From positions 62,001 through 126,000 of the forward strand of contig NZ_SPUI01000003.1 in NCBI RefSeq assembly GCF_004522095.1: a stretch of 64,000 nt of DNA, written 5' to 3'. Origin of the DNA: Nocardioides sp. 503 (GTDB lineage Bacteria; Actinomycetota; Actinomycetes; Propionibacteriales; Nocardioidaceae). Positions 17,157 through 26,918 of the stretch are shown piece by piece; the first letter of the stretch is position 1; each line of letters begins with the position of its first letter. Position numbers and translations under genes: made by a program. Under the pieces are notes generated by a model. The model did no database searches. It had not been told where the DNA came from and was given only the letters and a program-made list of their open reading frames with translations.

Positions 17157-18017
17157 CTACAGCTCGCTGCGCAGGTCCCAGAGCAGCGGGTAGTACTGCA
17201 GCGGGAGCCGGCTGCGCAGGTACGTCGAGCCGCTCGAGCCGCCCGTGCCGGACTTGGACCCGATCATCCGCTCGACCATCACGACGTGGCGCGCGCGCCA
17301 GCTCGCGGCGAGCTCGTCGTGCTGCAGCAGGGCCTCCGCGAGCGCCCACACGGCGGCGTACCGGGAGCGGTCGTGGGCCACGGTGCGCATCGACGCGGAG
17401 ACCTCCGCATCCGACCCTGCCGCCAGGCCCTGGGCGCGCAGCACCTCCAGGAACGCGTCCCACAGCGTCGGCTCCTCGAGGCGCTGCCCGAGGCGCCGCA
17501 GCTCCTCGGCCGTCAGCCCGCGGAAGCGCTCGACGTAGGCCGCGTCCTTGGCGCCCGAGACGAACTCCAGCTCGCGGAACTGCACCGACTGGAAGCCGCT
17601 CGCCGGCGCCAGCTGCTGGCGGAACTGCAGGAAGTCCTGCGGTGTCATCGTCTCCAGCACGTCGACCTGCTGGACGAGGACCCGCTCGATGACGTGCACC
17701 CGCTGCAGGAGGTGCTGGGCCCACCACAGGTCGCCGGACGTCATCGCCTCGCGCGCGGCGACCACCTCGTGCAGCAGCTGCTTGAACCACAGCTCGTAGA
17801 CCTGGTGGATGGTGATGAACAGCAGCTCGTCGTGCGCCGGAGGGTCGGACTCCAGGTGCTGGGCGTCCAGCAGCTGGGGCAGGCGCAGGTAGCTCCCGTA
17901 GGTCAGCTGCGCCCCCTGCTCCCCGAAGGACACGAAGCTCTCGTCGGGGCTCTTCTCGGGGCTCCTCTCGGGGCTCTGCTGCGGGCTCTCGTCGGGCTGC
18001 TGCGCGCGGGTCGTCAC
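17157..18017 (-). CDS. kynA: Tryptophan 2,3-dioxygenase
   Basis: A 286-residue heme enzyme that opens tryptophan to N-formylkynurenine, the first step of the kynurenine route. Recognisable motifs are LTYGSYLRLPQLL, FITIHQVYELWFKQ (distal His), and near the C-terminus ARHVVMVERMIGSK with the proximal His, followed by the signature GTGGSSGSTYL. The start is placed at GTG 18017. The N-terminus holds a low-complexity run of SPxx units encoded by 12-bp tandem repeats. No other kynurenine-pathway gene is nearby; it lies just upstream of NAD-GDH. Confidence 0.92.
   Translation of the reverse strand: MTTRAQQPDESPQQSPERSPEKSPDESFVSFGEQGAQLTYGSYLRLPQLLDAQHLESDPPAHDELLFITIHQVYELWFKQLLHEVVAAREAMTSGDLWWAQHLLQRVHVIERVLVQQVDVLETMTPQDFLQFRQQLAPASGFQSVQFRELEFVSGAKDAAYVERFRGLTAEELRRLGQRLEEPTLWDAFLEVLRAQGLAAGSDAEVSASMRTVAHDRSRYAAVWALAEALLQHDELAASWRARHVVMVERMIGSKSGTGGSSGSTYLRSRLPLQYYPLLWDLRSEL
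17944..17991. repeat. 12-bp in-frame tandem repeats in the 5' end of the tryptophan dioxygenase gene
   Basis: TCGGGGCTCTTC is followed by TCGGGGCTCCTC, TCGGGGCTCTGC and a weaker TGCGGGCTCTCG. These are four 12-bp units encoding repeated SPxx tetrapeptides (SPEK, SPER, SPQQ, DESP) in a disordered tail ahead of the catalytic domain. Copy-number variation between strains is likely and would keep the frame. Confidence 0.7.
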
Positions 18018-18061
18018 AAAAGCCCACCCAACCACGTCTGCCGCCGGTAGCGTCCCCGCCC

Positions 18062-19012
18062 ATGCGCAGACACCTGGTGGCCGGCGGCGTCCTGGTCCTG
18101 TCGTCCGTCCTCGCGTCCTGCGCGTCGACGGACGACGAGACGCCGGAGGCGGACGCCTCCGCACCCAGCGGTCCCCGGTCGGCGGACTCCGCGGAGCCCA
18201 CGGACCCGCCCACCCCCGACGAGCCGGACACGAGCCGGGCCGCGCTCCGCAAGGCCGACCGCGTCCTGCGCAGCCTCGTCGACGCGGGGACCGGCCACTT
18301 CCAGACCGCCACGGACCTGCCGGGACCGTCGCTGCTGACGGACGGCGACTACGACATCCCGGGACAGGCTCAGGCCGTCACCGTCACCCTCGCCGACGAG
18401 GAGCAGACGCGCTTCGTGAGGATCATCTACCGCGGGGACCGCATGTGGCTGTCGACCTCCGAGGAGCGCACCCCACGCCGTACGACCTGCTGGGGGACGG
18501 TCCGCTACTCCGACTTCCTGGCCGAGTCCGGGTCGGCCGAGCTGGCCGCTCTCGCATCGGGGGCAGACGGGCCGGTCATCCCCGCGTCCGTCTACGTCGT
18601 CCAGCTCGCCAAGAGCAAGGCGGTGATCGGGGGCGAGGACGGCGAGGTCTCCGTCATGACCGACCTGTACTCCGCGGCGGCGGCCCTCAGCGGGAAGTTC
18701 GCGACGGCGCTGGGCATCCCACCCGACTCCACCGACCGGGTCCCGGCCACCATCGACATCCACAGCGGCCGCGTGACGGGGCTCAACGTGTCTCTCGGCG
18801 ACGTCCACAGTGCCGCGCTGAAGGCCGGCTACGAGCCGACCGTCGACGGCCTGGGGAAGCCCGGCGTGTTCGGCTACGCGTCGGTCGACGTGACCTTCAC
18901 CCGGCAGGGGCAGACCGTCCCGACCGCCGCGCCGCCCCGGCGCCGCGTCTTCCCCATGTCACCCGACCAGCCCGAGATGGACGCGGCCATGGCGGCCTGC
19001 GAGAAGAAGTAG
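18062..19012 (+). CDS. Secreted lipoprotein, LppX/LprG-like
   Basis: A 316-residue protein with a basic N-terminus, a hydrophobic core and a lipobox LASC with Cys20 as the lipidated residue. A Ser/Pro/Asp-rich linker follows to about residue 60. The remainder (YDIPGQAQAVTVTL, RFVRIIYRGDRMWLS, DIHSGRVTGLNVSLGDV) resembles the LppX_LprAFG hydrophobic-pocket fold that carries lipids in the actinobacterial envelope. Assignment to that family is by pattern only. It diverges from the tryptophan dioxygenase and probably has its own promoter in the 44-bp gap. Confidence 0.6.
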   Translation: MRRHLVAGGVLVLSSVLASCASTDDETPEADASAPSGPRSADSAEPTDPPTPDEPDTSRAALRKADRVLRSLVDAGTGHFQTATDLPGPSLLTDGDYDIPGQAQAVTVTLADEEQTRFVRIIYRGDRMWLSTSEERTPRRTTCWGTVRYSDFLAESGSAELAALASGADGPVIPASVYVVQLAKSKAVIGGEDGEVSVMTDLYSAAAALSGKFATALGIPPDSTDRVPATIDIHSGRVTGLNVSLGDVHSAALKAGYEPTVDGLGKPGVFGYASVDVTFTRQGQTVPTAAPPRRRVFPMSPDQPEMDAAMAACEKK

Positions 19013-19059
19013 GGCTCCACGGCGCCCGGCCCCCGCACCGGGCGTGCATGATGTCGGCC

Positions 19060-19542
19060 ATGAAGCTGCACACCGAGCTGTCCTACGACGCTCCGCCCGC
19101 CGACGTCTTCGCGATGCTCTCCGACCCGGCCTTCCGGGAGAAGGTCGCCGAGGCGCAGCACGCCGTGACGTACGCCGTGACGACCGACGTCGCCGGCGCC
19201 GGGCTGACCGTCCGGGTGGAGACCGAGCAGAACACCTCGGGCCTGCCGTCGATCGCGAAGAAGTTCGTGGGCGAGACGACGACCGCGATCCTCACCGAGA
19301 CCTGGAAGGACGGCTCGGGCGGCGACGTCGACATCAGCGCCCCGGGCAAGCCGACCAAGATCACCGGGACCGTGACCCTGCGCGAGGCCGGGAGCGGGAC
19401 CGTGCAGAGCGTCGACCTGGACGCCAAGGTGAAGGTGCCGCTGATCGGCGGCAAGCTCGAGCAGCTCCTCGTCGACAGCCTCGAGCAGGGCTACGCCAAG
19501 GAGCACGAGGTCGGCACCTCCTGGCTGGCGGGCCGGCGGTGA
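19060..19542 (+). CDS. DUF2505 (START-like) protein, first of a tandem pair
   Basis: A 160-residue small soluble protein beginning MKLHTELSYDAPPADVFAML, with LPSIAKKFVGETTTAI and PLIGGKLEQLLVDSLEQGY. This pattern is the actinobacterial DUF2505 family, a predicted START/Bet v1-like ligand-binding fold. I prefer ATG 19060 over in-frame ATGs at 19048 and 19051, as it gives the family's usual N-terminus. Its stop overlaps the GTG of the next gene, which is a paralog. No ligand is known. Confidence 0.8.
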   Translation: MKLHTELSYDAPPADVFAMLSDPAFREKVAEAQHAVTYAVTTDVAGAGLTVRVETEQNTSGLPSIAKKFVGETTTAILTETWKDGSGGDVDISAPGKPTKITGTVTLREAGSGTVQSVDLDAKVKVPLIGGKLEQLLVDSLEQGYAKEHEVGTSWLAGRR

Positions 19543-20021
19543 GCCGGCAGGTCACGCACCGGCTGACCTACGACGCGCCGCCGGAGCGCGTGGCCGCGAT
19601 GCTGCGCGACGCCGACTTCCGCCGGGCGGTGTGCGCCGCGATCGGCATGACCCGCGCCGAGGTCTCGGTCTCCGAGGACGGCGACAACGCCGAGATCGTG
19701 CTGGACCAGTGGCAGCCGACGGCCGGGCTGCCGTCGTTCGCCAAGAAGTTCGTGGGCGAGGAGACCAACATCATCCAGGCCGAGTCGTGGGCCGGGGCCA
19801 CCCAGGGCGACATCGTGGTCACGATCCCCGGGAAGCCCGGCGACATGAGCGGCACGGCCGTCCTGACCGAGGACGCCGGGGTGACCACCGAGACGGTCAC
19901 CATGACCATCAAGGTCGGCATCCCGCTGGTGGGCGGCAAGATCGAGAGCATGATCGGCGAGATGCTGCTCGCGGCGCTGGAGACCGAGAACCGTCTCGGT
20001 CGCGACTACCTCTCGCGCTGA
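19539..20021 (+). CDS. DUF2505 (START-like) protein, second of a tandem pair
   Basis: A 160-residue paralog of the preceding protein with the same length and landmarks (LTYDAPPERVAAMLRDADFR, LPSFAKKFVGEETNII, PLVGGKIESMIGEML). The GTG start overlaps the upstream TGA, indicating translational coupling. The pair therefore arose by tandem duplication and then diverged. The two products could form a heterodimer, but nothing in the sequence shows this. Its 3' end overlaps by 16 bp the end of a small gene on the other strand. Confidence 0.8.
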   Translation: MSRQVTHRLTYDAPPERVAAMLRDADFRRAVCAAIGMTRAEVSVSEDGDNAEIVLDQWQPTAGLPSFAKKFVGEETNIIQAESWAGATQGDIVVTIPGKPGDMSGTAVLTEDAGVTTETVTMTIKVGIPLVGGKIESMIGEMLLAALETENRLGRDYLSR

Positions 20022-20227
20022 GCCTGCCCGCTCTGCCCGTTCTCCTCCGTCTGCTCGACCCGAGCCGCCTCGGCGGCGTCCTCCGCGGCCTCGCGGCGCC
20101 GCCGTAAGGCGATCACGACGCCCAGCACCGCGAACGGCCCGAACGCGAGCACGATCGTCAGCGCCTGTTCCACCGGGTGGAGCGCGCCGAGGTGCATCGG
20201 CGTGAGGTGCGGGAGGGTGATGTTCAT
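20006..20227 (-). CDS. Small single-span membrane protein
   Basis: A 73-residue protein from ATG 20227. Residues about 20-41 (VEQALTIVLAFGPFAVLGVVIALRRR) form one transmembrane helix with a basic stop-transfer, followed by a charged Glu/Ala/Gln-rich cytoplasmic tail (REAAEDAAEAARVEQTEEN). It diverges from the Old Yellow Enzyme homolog across a 60-bp region holding a palindrome. Similar tiny membrane proteins are common in actinobacteria, but I cannot name a family. Confidence 0.6.
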   Translation of the reverse strand: MNITLPHLTPMHLGALHPVEQALTIVLAFGPFAVLGVVIALRRRREAAEDAAEAARVEQTEENGQSGQAQRER

Positions 20228-20239
20228 CGCGGTCGATTC

Positions 20240-20254
20240 TCCACCTGAGGTGGA
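20240..20254. promoter_or_regulatory. 15-bp palindromic operator candidate
   Basis: TCCACCTGAGGTGGA is a perfect 7+1+7 palindrome centred between two divergent starts (20227 minus, 20288 plus), where a single dimeric repressor could control both genes. It shares the ACCTGAGGT core with the palindrome at 1383-1395. Confidence 0.45.
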
Positions 20255-20287
20255 ATGGACGGCACCTCCACCCCGGTTGGGACAGAC

Positions 20288-21361
20288 ATGCCTGATCTCT
20301 TCGACGACCTGACCATGCAGTCCCGGACGCTCCCGAACCGTCTCGTGATGGCACCCCTCACCCGCAACCGCGCCGAGCCCGGCGGCGTCCCCGGGGACCT
20401 GGCCGTGGAGTACTACTCCCAGCGCGCCAGCGCCGGCCTGATCATCACCGAGGGCAGCCAGCCCAGCGCCCGTGGCCAGGGTTACCTGAACACCCCCGGC
20501 TTCCACTCGCCCGAGCAGCTCGCCGGCTGGCGCCGCGTCGCCGACGCCGTGCACGCCCAGGGCGGACGCATCGTCGCCCAGCTGATGCACGCCGGGCGCA
20601 TCTCGCACCCCGACAACACCGGCGGCCAGGAGATCATCGCCCCCAGCGCGATCGCCGCGCCGGACGGCATCGTGACGCCCAGCGGCCAGCAGCCCTACCC
20701 CGTGCCGCGCGCGCTCGAGACCGACGAGGTCGCCGGAGCCGTGCAGGAGTACGTCACCGCCGCCCGCAACGCCGTCGAGGCCGGCCTCGACGGGGTCGAG
20801 GTCCACGCGGCCAACGGCTACCTGATCCACCAGTTCCTCGCCCCGGGCGCCAACCAGCGCACCGACGAGTACGGCGGGTCGCCGGTCAACCGCGCCCGTT
20901 TCGCCATCGAGGTCACCCGCGCGGTCGCGGAGGCCATCGGCGCGGAGCGCGTCGGCATCCGGATCTCGCCGGCCCACAACATCCAGGGCTGCACCGAGGA
21001 GGACCCGGCCGACGTCGCGGCGACGTACTCGGCGCTGGTCGAGGCCATCGCGCCGCTCGGCCTGGCCTACCTCAGCGTCCTCGCCGAGCCCCGCCAGGAG
21101 CTCGTGCAGGACCTGCGCCGTGCCTTCGGCGGCGTGCTCGTCGCCAACGACGGCTTCGGCGAGGTCACGACCCGCGAGTCGGCGCAGGAGATCCTGGACA
21201 AGGACCTCGCGGACGCCGTCGCGGTCGGCCGCCTCTTCCTCGCCAACCCCGACCTCCCCCGCCGCTGGCAGACCGGCGCGGAGCTCAACGAGCCCAACCC
21301 CGACACCTTCTACGGCGGCGGCGCCGAGGGCTACACCGACTACCCCTTCCTCGACGACTGA
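20288..21361 (+). CDS. Alkene reductase, Old Yellow Enzyme family
   Basis: A 357-residue FMN-dependent (beta/alpha)8 ene-reductase. Landmarks are RLVMAPLTRNRA at the FMN face, the substrate-binding pair His173/Asn176 in VEVHAANGYLIHQFL, the FMN/loop region QRTDEYGGS, and VAVGRLFLANPDLP at the C-terminal FMN-phosphate site. It would reduce activated C=C bonds of enones, maleimides or nitro compounds using NAD(P)H. The start ATG 20288 gives the normal N-terminus MPDLFDDLTM. A palindrome just upstream suggests inducible expression. A perfect hairpin terminator follows about 60 bp downstream. Confidence 0.92.
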   Translation: MPDLFDDLTMQSRTLPNRLVMAPLTRNRAEPGGVPGDLAVEYYSQRASAGLIITEGSQPSARGQGYLNTPGFHSPEQLAGWRRVADAVHAQGGRIVAQLMHAGRISHPDNTGGQEIIAPSAIAAPDGIVTPSGQQPYPVPRALETDEVAGAVQEYVTAARNAVEAGLDGVEVHAANGYLIHQFLAPGANQRTDEYGGSPVNRARFAIEVTRAVAEAIGAERVGIRISPAHNIQGCTEEDPADVAATYSALVEAIAPLGLAYLSVLAEPRQELVQDLRRAFGGVLVANDGFGEVTTRESAQEILDKDLADAVAVGRLFLANPDLPRRWQTGAELNEPNPDTFYGGGAEGYTDYPFLDD

Positions 21362-21367
21362 CCGCTC

Positions 21368-21407
21368 GGTGGTCGAGCAGCGAGCGCAGCGAGCGCCCGT
21401 CGAGACC
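21368..21407. repeat. GGTGGTCGAG...GTCGAGACC intergenic element
   Basis: The element starts GGTGGTCGAG (21368-21377), has an internal CGAGCG direct repeat, and ends CGTCGAGACC. It directly follows the alkene reductase stop and is one member of the dispersed family also seen at 3857, 32661, 57433 and 60542. Confidence 0.55.
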
Positions 21408-21420
21408 CCGTGACACCCGC

Positions 21421-21450
21421 AGGGCGGTGACCGGACACGGTCACCGCCCT
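21421..21450 (+). terminator. Perfect 13-bp stem terminator after the alkene reductase
   Basis: AGGGCGGTGACCG (21421-21433), loop GACA, CGGTCACCGCCCT (21438-21450). No U-tract follows, as is usual for actinobacterial hairpin terminators. Genes on both sides converge, so it can serve both directions. Confidence 0.8.
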
Positions 21451-21476
21451 GCGTGCGTCTCACCGGGTCCCGCCCC

Positions 21477-21601
21477 GTGGGTTGAGGAGGGACGAAGTCC
21501 CGTCTCGAAACCACGCCTGGGGCACCGAGGCCGGCGCTCGGGTGCGCGGGTTTCGACGCGCCGCGGCGACCTCGTCCCTCGGTCGCCACGCTTGCTCAAC
21601 C
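21477..21601. repeat. Two adjacent TTGAG/CTCGAAACC-type elements
   Basis: The first (21477-21514) runs GTGGGTTGAGGAGGGACG, a small GGACGAAGTCC hairpin, then CGTCTCGAAACCAC, so its ends are inverted relative to each other. The second (21549-21601) starts GGTTTCGACGCG and ends TTGCTCAACC. Together with the terminator they fill the 284-bp gap before pruA; no gene is seen there. Confidence 0.6.
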
Positions 21602-21645
21602 GGGAAGGCCTACGCCGCGCCCTCGTCCCTCGGGCCCGGCGTGCC

Positions 21646-23274
<1,629 letters not shown>

Positions 23275-23319
23275 GCTCAGGATGTTGTCACCCGGCGGTC
23301 GGGCTTGTCGAAGCGGCCG

Positions 23320-23655
23320 TCAGGCGCCGGGGAGCAGGTCCGGGATCTCCTGCGTGGCGAACCACGCGAGGTCGTCGTCGACGTCGGTGAAGTCGTCCAC
23401 GTCGGCGTGCGCCGCGACCACGCGACGCAGCGGGATCGGGTGACCCTCGGAGGCCACCTCCGCCACCAGGACCACCCGTCGGCCCGAGCCGCCGATCAGC
23501 TCGACCGAGGCGTCGGCCGCCGTCATCAGCGCGGCGTACTCCGACTCCTCGTCCTCCGCGTCCGGCGAGATGGGCTCGGCCGGCCAGGGCACGGTGCCGG
23601 CGGCGACCCACTCGGCGAGCAGGTCCAGCGAGCCGGGGACGTAGACGCGCGCCAT
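23320..23655 (-). CDS. Small conserved actinobacterial protein (DUF6912-like)
   Basis: A 111-residue protein beginning MARVYVPGSLDLLAEWV and rich in acidic residues (DAEDEESEYAALMTAADAS, VDDFTDVDDDLAWF). I match it only loosely to the small actinobacterial DUF6912 group. Its ATG shares one base with the stop of the acyltransferase upstream (TGATG), so it is the second gene of a two-gene operon. The function is unknown. Confidence 0.6.
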   Translation of the reverse strand: MARVYVPGSLDLLAEWVAAGTVPWPAEPISPDAEDEESEYAALMTAADASVELIGGSGRRVVLVAEVASEGHPIPLRRVVAAHADVDDFTDVDDDLAWFATQEIPDLLPGA

Positions 23656-25103
23656 CAGGAGCCCTTCCTCGGGCGGGCGGGCCGCTTGCGTCCGCGCGGC
23701 GCGCGCGACCCCGAGCCGCTCGACGCCTCGAGCAGCTCGTCGAGGGCCTCCACGATGCAGGTGCCGAGCAGGTCGGCGTCGGGGATCTGCACGCGGTCGG
23801 CGGTGATGCCGAAGAACACCCGGCCGTCGTACGACGTCACGCCGATCGCGAGCGGGTGACCCGTGAGCAACGGGGGGACGGGATAGCTGCTCACCATGCG
23901 CGCGCCCGCGGCGTAGAGCGGCGACTGCGGCCCCGGCACGTTGGTGACGTTGAGCTGGTAGCCGCGGCGCTCGGCGGCGGCGACCCGCGAGCCGATGGCG
24001 TGGAAGGTCGTGGGCGCGAAGCCGGCGATCCCGGCGAGCCGGTTGGCGGCGACCCCGCGGCCGGTCTCCTTGTGGGCCTGGAAGGAGTAGCTCACCTGGT
24101 GCAGGCGCACCAGCGGGCTGGCCTCCCCGACCGGCAGGTCGACGAAGTGCGGGGCGATCTGGCTGCCCAGCGAGGTCGCCTCCAGCTCGGAGTCGATGAC
24201 CGAGACCGGGACGACGGCGCGGATCTGGCGCAGGCCCTTGAGCGACTCGGCGCGCGTCATCAGCCAGGCGCGCAGCCCGCCCGCCACGGTGGCCAGGATG
24301 ACGTCGTTGACGGTGCCGCCGTGGACGGAGCGGACCGTGCGGTAGTCGGCCAGCGGGGTGTCGAGGGTGACGATGCGCCGCTGCTGGGAGACCTGGCCCG
24401 CGATCGGCGACTCGCCGGCAGGCGGGCGGCCGCTCAGCGCGTGGGCCACCTCCCGCGAGCGCGAGGCGGCGCCCACGGCGGCCCGCAGCGCGGAGCCGGA
24501 GCGGCTGCGCACGGTGTCGACCAGCGTCTCGGGGGCGGTGAGCGAGTCCCGGACGGCGCCGGTGAGCAGTCCGAGCGGCGACGGCGCCCGACGGGCGTGC
24601 CAGTCGTCGGACTCGAGCTCCTTGGGCGTGGGGCTCGCGTCGAGGAGCACCTGCCCGAGGTCGACGGTGTGGACCCCGTCGACGAGCACCTGGTGGGTCT
24701 TCGAGAGCAGCGCCACCCGGCCTCCCTCGAGGCCCTCGACGAAGTAGACCTCCCAGAGCGGGCGGGCCCGGTCGAGGGGGCGCGAGACGATGCGCGCGAC
24801 GAGGTCGCGCAGCTGGTCCATCGAGCCTGGGCGCGGCAGGGCGGAGCGGCGTACGTGGTAGGTCAGGTCGAAGTGGTCGTCGTCGACCCAGACCGGGTTG
24901 GCCAGCCGTCCGGGCACCGACTGCACCCGCTGGCGGTAGCGCGGCACGAACGACACCCGGTCCGAGATCAGCTGAAGGAGCCGGTCGTGGTCGAAGCCCG
25001 ACTCGGCCGGGTCGAAGATCTCGATCGTGGCGTTGTGCATCGGTGCCTGCGGGGTCTCCTCGGCCAGGAACGCGAGGTCGCGCGGACGCAGCCGCTCGCT
25101 CAT
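23655..25103 (-). CDS. Wax ester synthase/diacylglycerol acyltransferase-like protein
   Basis: A 482-residue protein of normal WS/DGAT length, starting at ATG 25103. Landmarks are LAFLAEETPQAPMHNATIEI, PLWEVYFVEGLEGGRVALLS, the downstream GTVNDVILATVAGGLR and the C-terminal NVTNVPGPQSPLY. The active-site motif HHxxxDG reads HQVLVDG, so the second histidine, the one usually held to be essential, is Gln. The protein may be inactive in acyl transfer or use another mechanism. Canonical members make storage lipids. A Lys/Arg-rich tail (RAPRGRKRPARPRKG) ends it. Confidence 0.82.
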   Translation of the reverse strand: MSERLRPRDLAFLAEETPQAPMHNATIEIFDPAESGFDHDRLLQLISDRVSFVPRYRQRVQSVPGRLANPVWVDDDHFDLTYHVRRSALPRPGSMDQLRDLVARIVSRPLDRARPLWEVYFVEGLEGGRVALLSKTHQVLVDGVHTVDLGQVLLDASPTPKELESDDWHARRAPSPLGLLTGAVRDSLTAPETLVDTVRSRSGSALRAAVGAASRSREVAHALSGRPPAGESPIAGQVSQQRRIVTLDTPLADYRTVRSVHGGTVNDVILATVAGGLRAWLMTRAESLKGLRQIRAVVPVSVIDSELEATSLGSQIAPHFVDLPVGEASPLVRLHQVSYSFQAHKETGRGVAANRLAGIAGFAPTTFHAIGSRVAAAERRGYQLNVTNVPGPQSPLYAAGARMVSSYPVPPLLTGHPLAIGVTSYDGRVFFGITADRVQIPDADLLGTCIVEALDELLEASSGSGSRAPRGRKRPARPRKGS

Positions 25104-25228
25104 GTGGCGCTCCTCTCCCCGTCGGTCGGCCCGTGTGGACCCCGACGATCCGCGCTTGCCCCCCGTGGGATTCTGGCAGAGGTGTGCCATCGTCGTGGCA
25201 CCTGTACCCCCGAACGTGAGGATCCACC

Positions 25229-25582
25229 ATGCGCCGGAGCCTGGCGGCCGCAGCCGTGCTCGTGTCCACCCTGGGCGGACTGACCGCGTGCGGCGACGAC
25301 GAGCCCTCCGGCGGCTCGGACCCCAAGACCATCCAGATCACCTTCGACGGCGACGGGGTCACGCCCAACGGCGAGCGGGTCGAGGTGGGCGTCGACCAGC
25401 CGATCGACCTGGTGGTGCAGGCCGACGCGCCGGGGCAGATCCACGTGCACTCCGAGCCCGAGCAGGAGTTCTCCTACAAGAAGGGGGAGACCACGATCGA
25501 GATGCAGATCGACAAGCCGGGCGTGGTGGAGGTCGAGTCGCACGACCTGGACGTCGTGATCGTCCAGCTCGAGGTGCGCTGA
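25229..25582 (+). CDS. Secreted lipoprotein, cupredoxin-like
   Basis: A 117-residue lipoprotein with lipobox LTAC (Cys21). The mature part is short and beta-rich (KTIQITFDGDGVTPNGERVE, GQIHVHSEPEQEFSYKKGE, GVVEVESHDLDVVIVQLEV), reminiscent of a cupredoxin fold; it has HVHSEP and SHD histidines but no obvious type 1 copper Cys. A GAGGA ribosome-binding site precedes ATG 25229. It is followed after 4 bp by a multi-span membrane protein, so the two probably work together. Similar pairs have been annotated after FedB/FedA of fenitrothion degraders, which I consider only a weak guide. Confidence 0.65.
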   Translation: MRRSLAAAAVLVSTLGGLTACGDDEPSGGSDPKTIQITFDGDGVTPNGERVEVGVDQPIDLVVQADAPGQIHVHSEPEQEFSYKKGETTIEMQIDKPGVVEVESHDLDVVIVQLEVR

Positions 25583-25586
25583 CGGC

Positions 25587-26918
25587 GTGACCGACGTACG
25601 CGACACCCCGCTGGCCCACGGCATCGGCGGCTCCGCCGACCTGCCCATCTCGCCGTCCCTCGCCATCGCCGGCGCCGTCGCGGCGCTGGTCGTGTCCTTC
25701 ACCGTCCTGGCGCTCGCGTGGCGCAGCCCCCGCTACGACGAGGCGACCAGCGGCCGCCCGGCGTGGCGCTTCCTCGACGCGCTCGTCCACTCCACCGCCT
25801 GGTACGTCGTCCTCCGGGTCCTCGGCTTCGTCGTGTTCGCCTACTCCGTCATGGTCGCGGTCCTCGGCGAGGACCAGCTGACCAACCCGTTCTTCGGCAT
25901 CGTCTTCGTGTGGTGGTGGGTCGGGCTGGTCCCGCTGTCGTTCCTGCTGGGCCCGGTGTGGAAGCACATCAGCCCCGTCCGGACGATCAACCTGGCCTTC
26001 GCCAAGCTCTCCGGCAGCGATCCCGACGTGGGGGTCTTCGAGTACCCCCGGTGGCTCGGCCACTGGCCGGCCGCGCTCGGGCTCTTCGCGTTCGCCTGGA
26101 TGGAGCTGGTCTACCCGTTCATGACCGAGCTCGGCCCGGTGCGGCTGTGGTGCGCGGTCTACGTCGCGGCGATGCTGCTGGGAGGCGCGCTCTTCGGCAA
26201 CACCTTCTACGAGAACGCCGACCCGTTCGAGGTCTACTCCACCCTCGTCGGCAAGCTGTCGGTGTGGGGCATGCGCGACGGCCACCTCGTCGTCCGCAGC
26301 CCGCTGGCCAACCTGGACACGGTCGTGGTGCGCCCGGGGCTGGTCGGGGTCCTGGCGGTGCTGTTCGGGAGCACGGCCTTCGACTCCTTCCGCGACTCCT
26401 CGGTCTGGGTGCGCTACATCCAGTCGACCGACACCTCCTCCTACCTGCTCAACAACCTGGCCATCGTCGCCTTCTGCGTCGGCGTGGGACTGATCTTCGC
26501 GCTCGGCACCATGCTGACCGGCGTGGACCCGGGCACCCGGCGACGCGCGCTGCCCGACCTGTTCGCCCACTCGATCGTGCCGATCGTCGTCGGCTACATC
26601 GTGGCCCACTACCTGACCTACCTGGTGGAGTTCGGGCAGAAGACGCTGATCCAGGCCAGCGACCCGTTCAGCAACGGCTCCGACATCCTCGGCACCGGCG
26701 ACTGGTCGGTGAACTACTGGCTCTCCTACCACCCGACGCTGCTGGCCAACGTCAAGGTGATCGCGGTCGTGGTCGGGCACGTGCTCGGTGTCATCGCCGC
26801 CCACGACCGAGCCATCAAGCTCCTCCCCCGCCGCCACCAGCTCACCGGGCAGCTGTCGCTGCTCTTCGCCATGGTCGCGTTCACCGTCGGCGGTCTCTAC
26901 CTCCTCTTCGCCGCCTGA
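25587..26918 (+). CDS. Multi-span membrane protein paired with the lipoprotein
   Basis: A 443-residue protein from GTG 25587 with about ten hydrophobic segments (for example VAALVVSFTVLALAW, VVLRVLGFVVFAYSVMVAVL, NLAIVAFCVGVGLIFALGTM and a final LSLLFAMVAFTVGGLYLLF). Conserved-looking polar pieces are GPVWKHISPVRTIN, GNTFYENADPFEVYSTL and AHYLTYLVEFGQ. I do not recognise an established transporter family; actinobacterial relatives are sometimes labelled fenitrothion hydrolase after FedA. Tight coupling with the preceding lipoprotein suggests a membrane complex, perhaps for metal or redox handling. Confidence 0.65.
   Translation: MTDVRDTPLAHGIGGSADLPISPSLAIAGAVAALVVSFTVLALAWRSPRYDEATSGRPAWRFLDALVHSTAWYVVLRVLGFVVFAYSVMVAVLGEDQLTNPFFGIVFVWWWVGLVPLSFLLGPVWKHISPVRTINLAFAKLSGSDPDVGVFEYPRWLGHWPAALGLFAFAWMELVYPFMTELGPVRLWCAVYVAAMLLGGALFGNTFYENADPFEVYSTLVGKLSVWGMRDGHLVVRSPLANLDTVVVRPGLVGVLAVLFGSTAFDSFRDSSVWVRYIQSTDTSSYLLNNLAIVAFCVGVGLIFALGTMLTGVDPGTRRRALPDLFAHSIVPIVVGYIVAHYLTYLVEFGQKTLIQASDPFSNGSDILGTGDWSVNYWLSYHPTLLANVKVIAVVVGHVLGVIAAHDRAIKLLPRRHQLTGQLSLLFAMVAFTVGGLYLLFAA

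Noticed and set aside
23856-25283. Plus-strand open frame opposite the WS/DGAT-like gene
   Set aside because: Shadow frame; the minus strand carries recognisable acyltransferase motifs and coupled gene ends.
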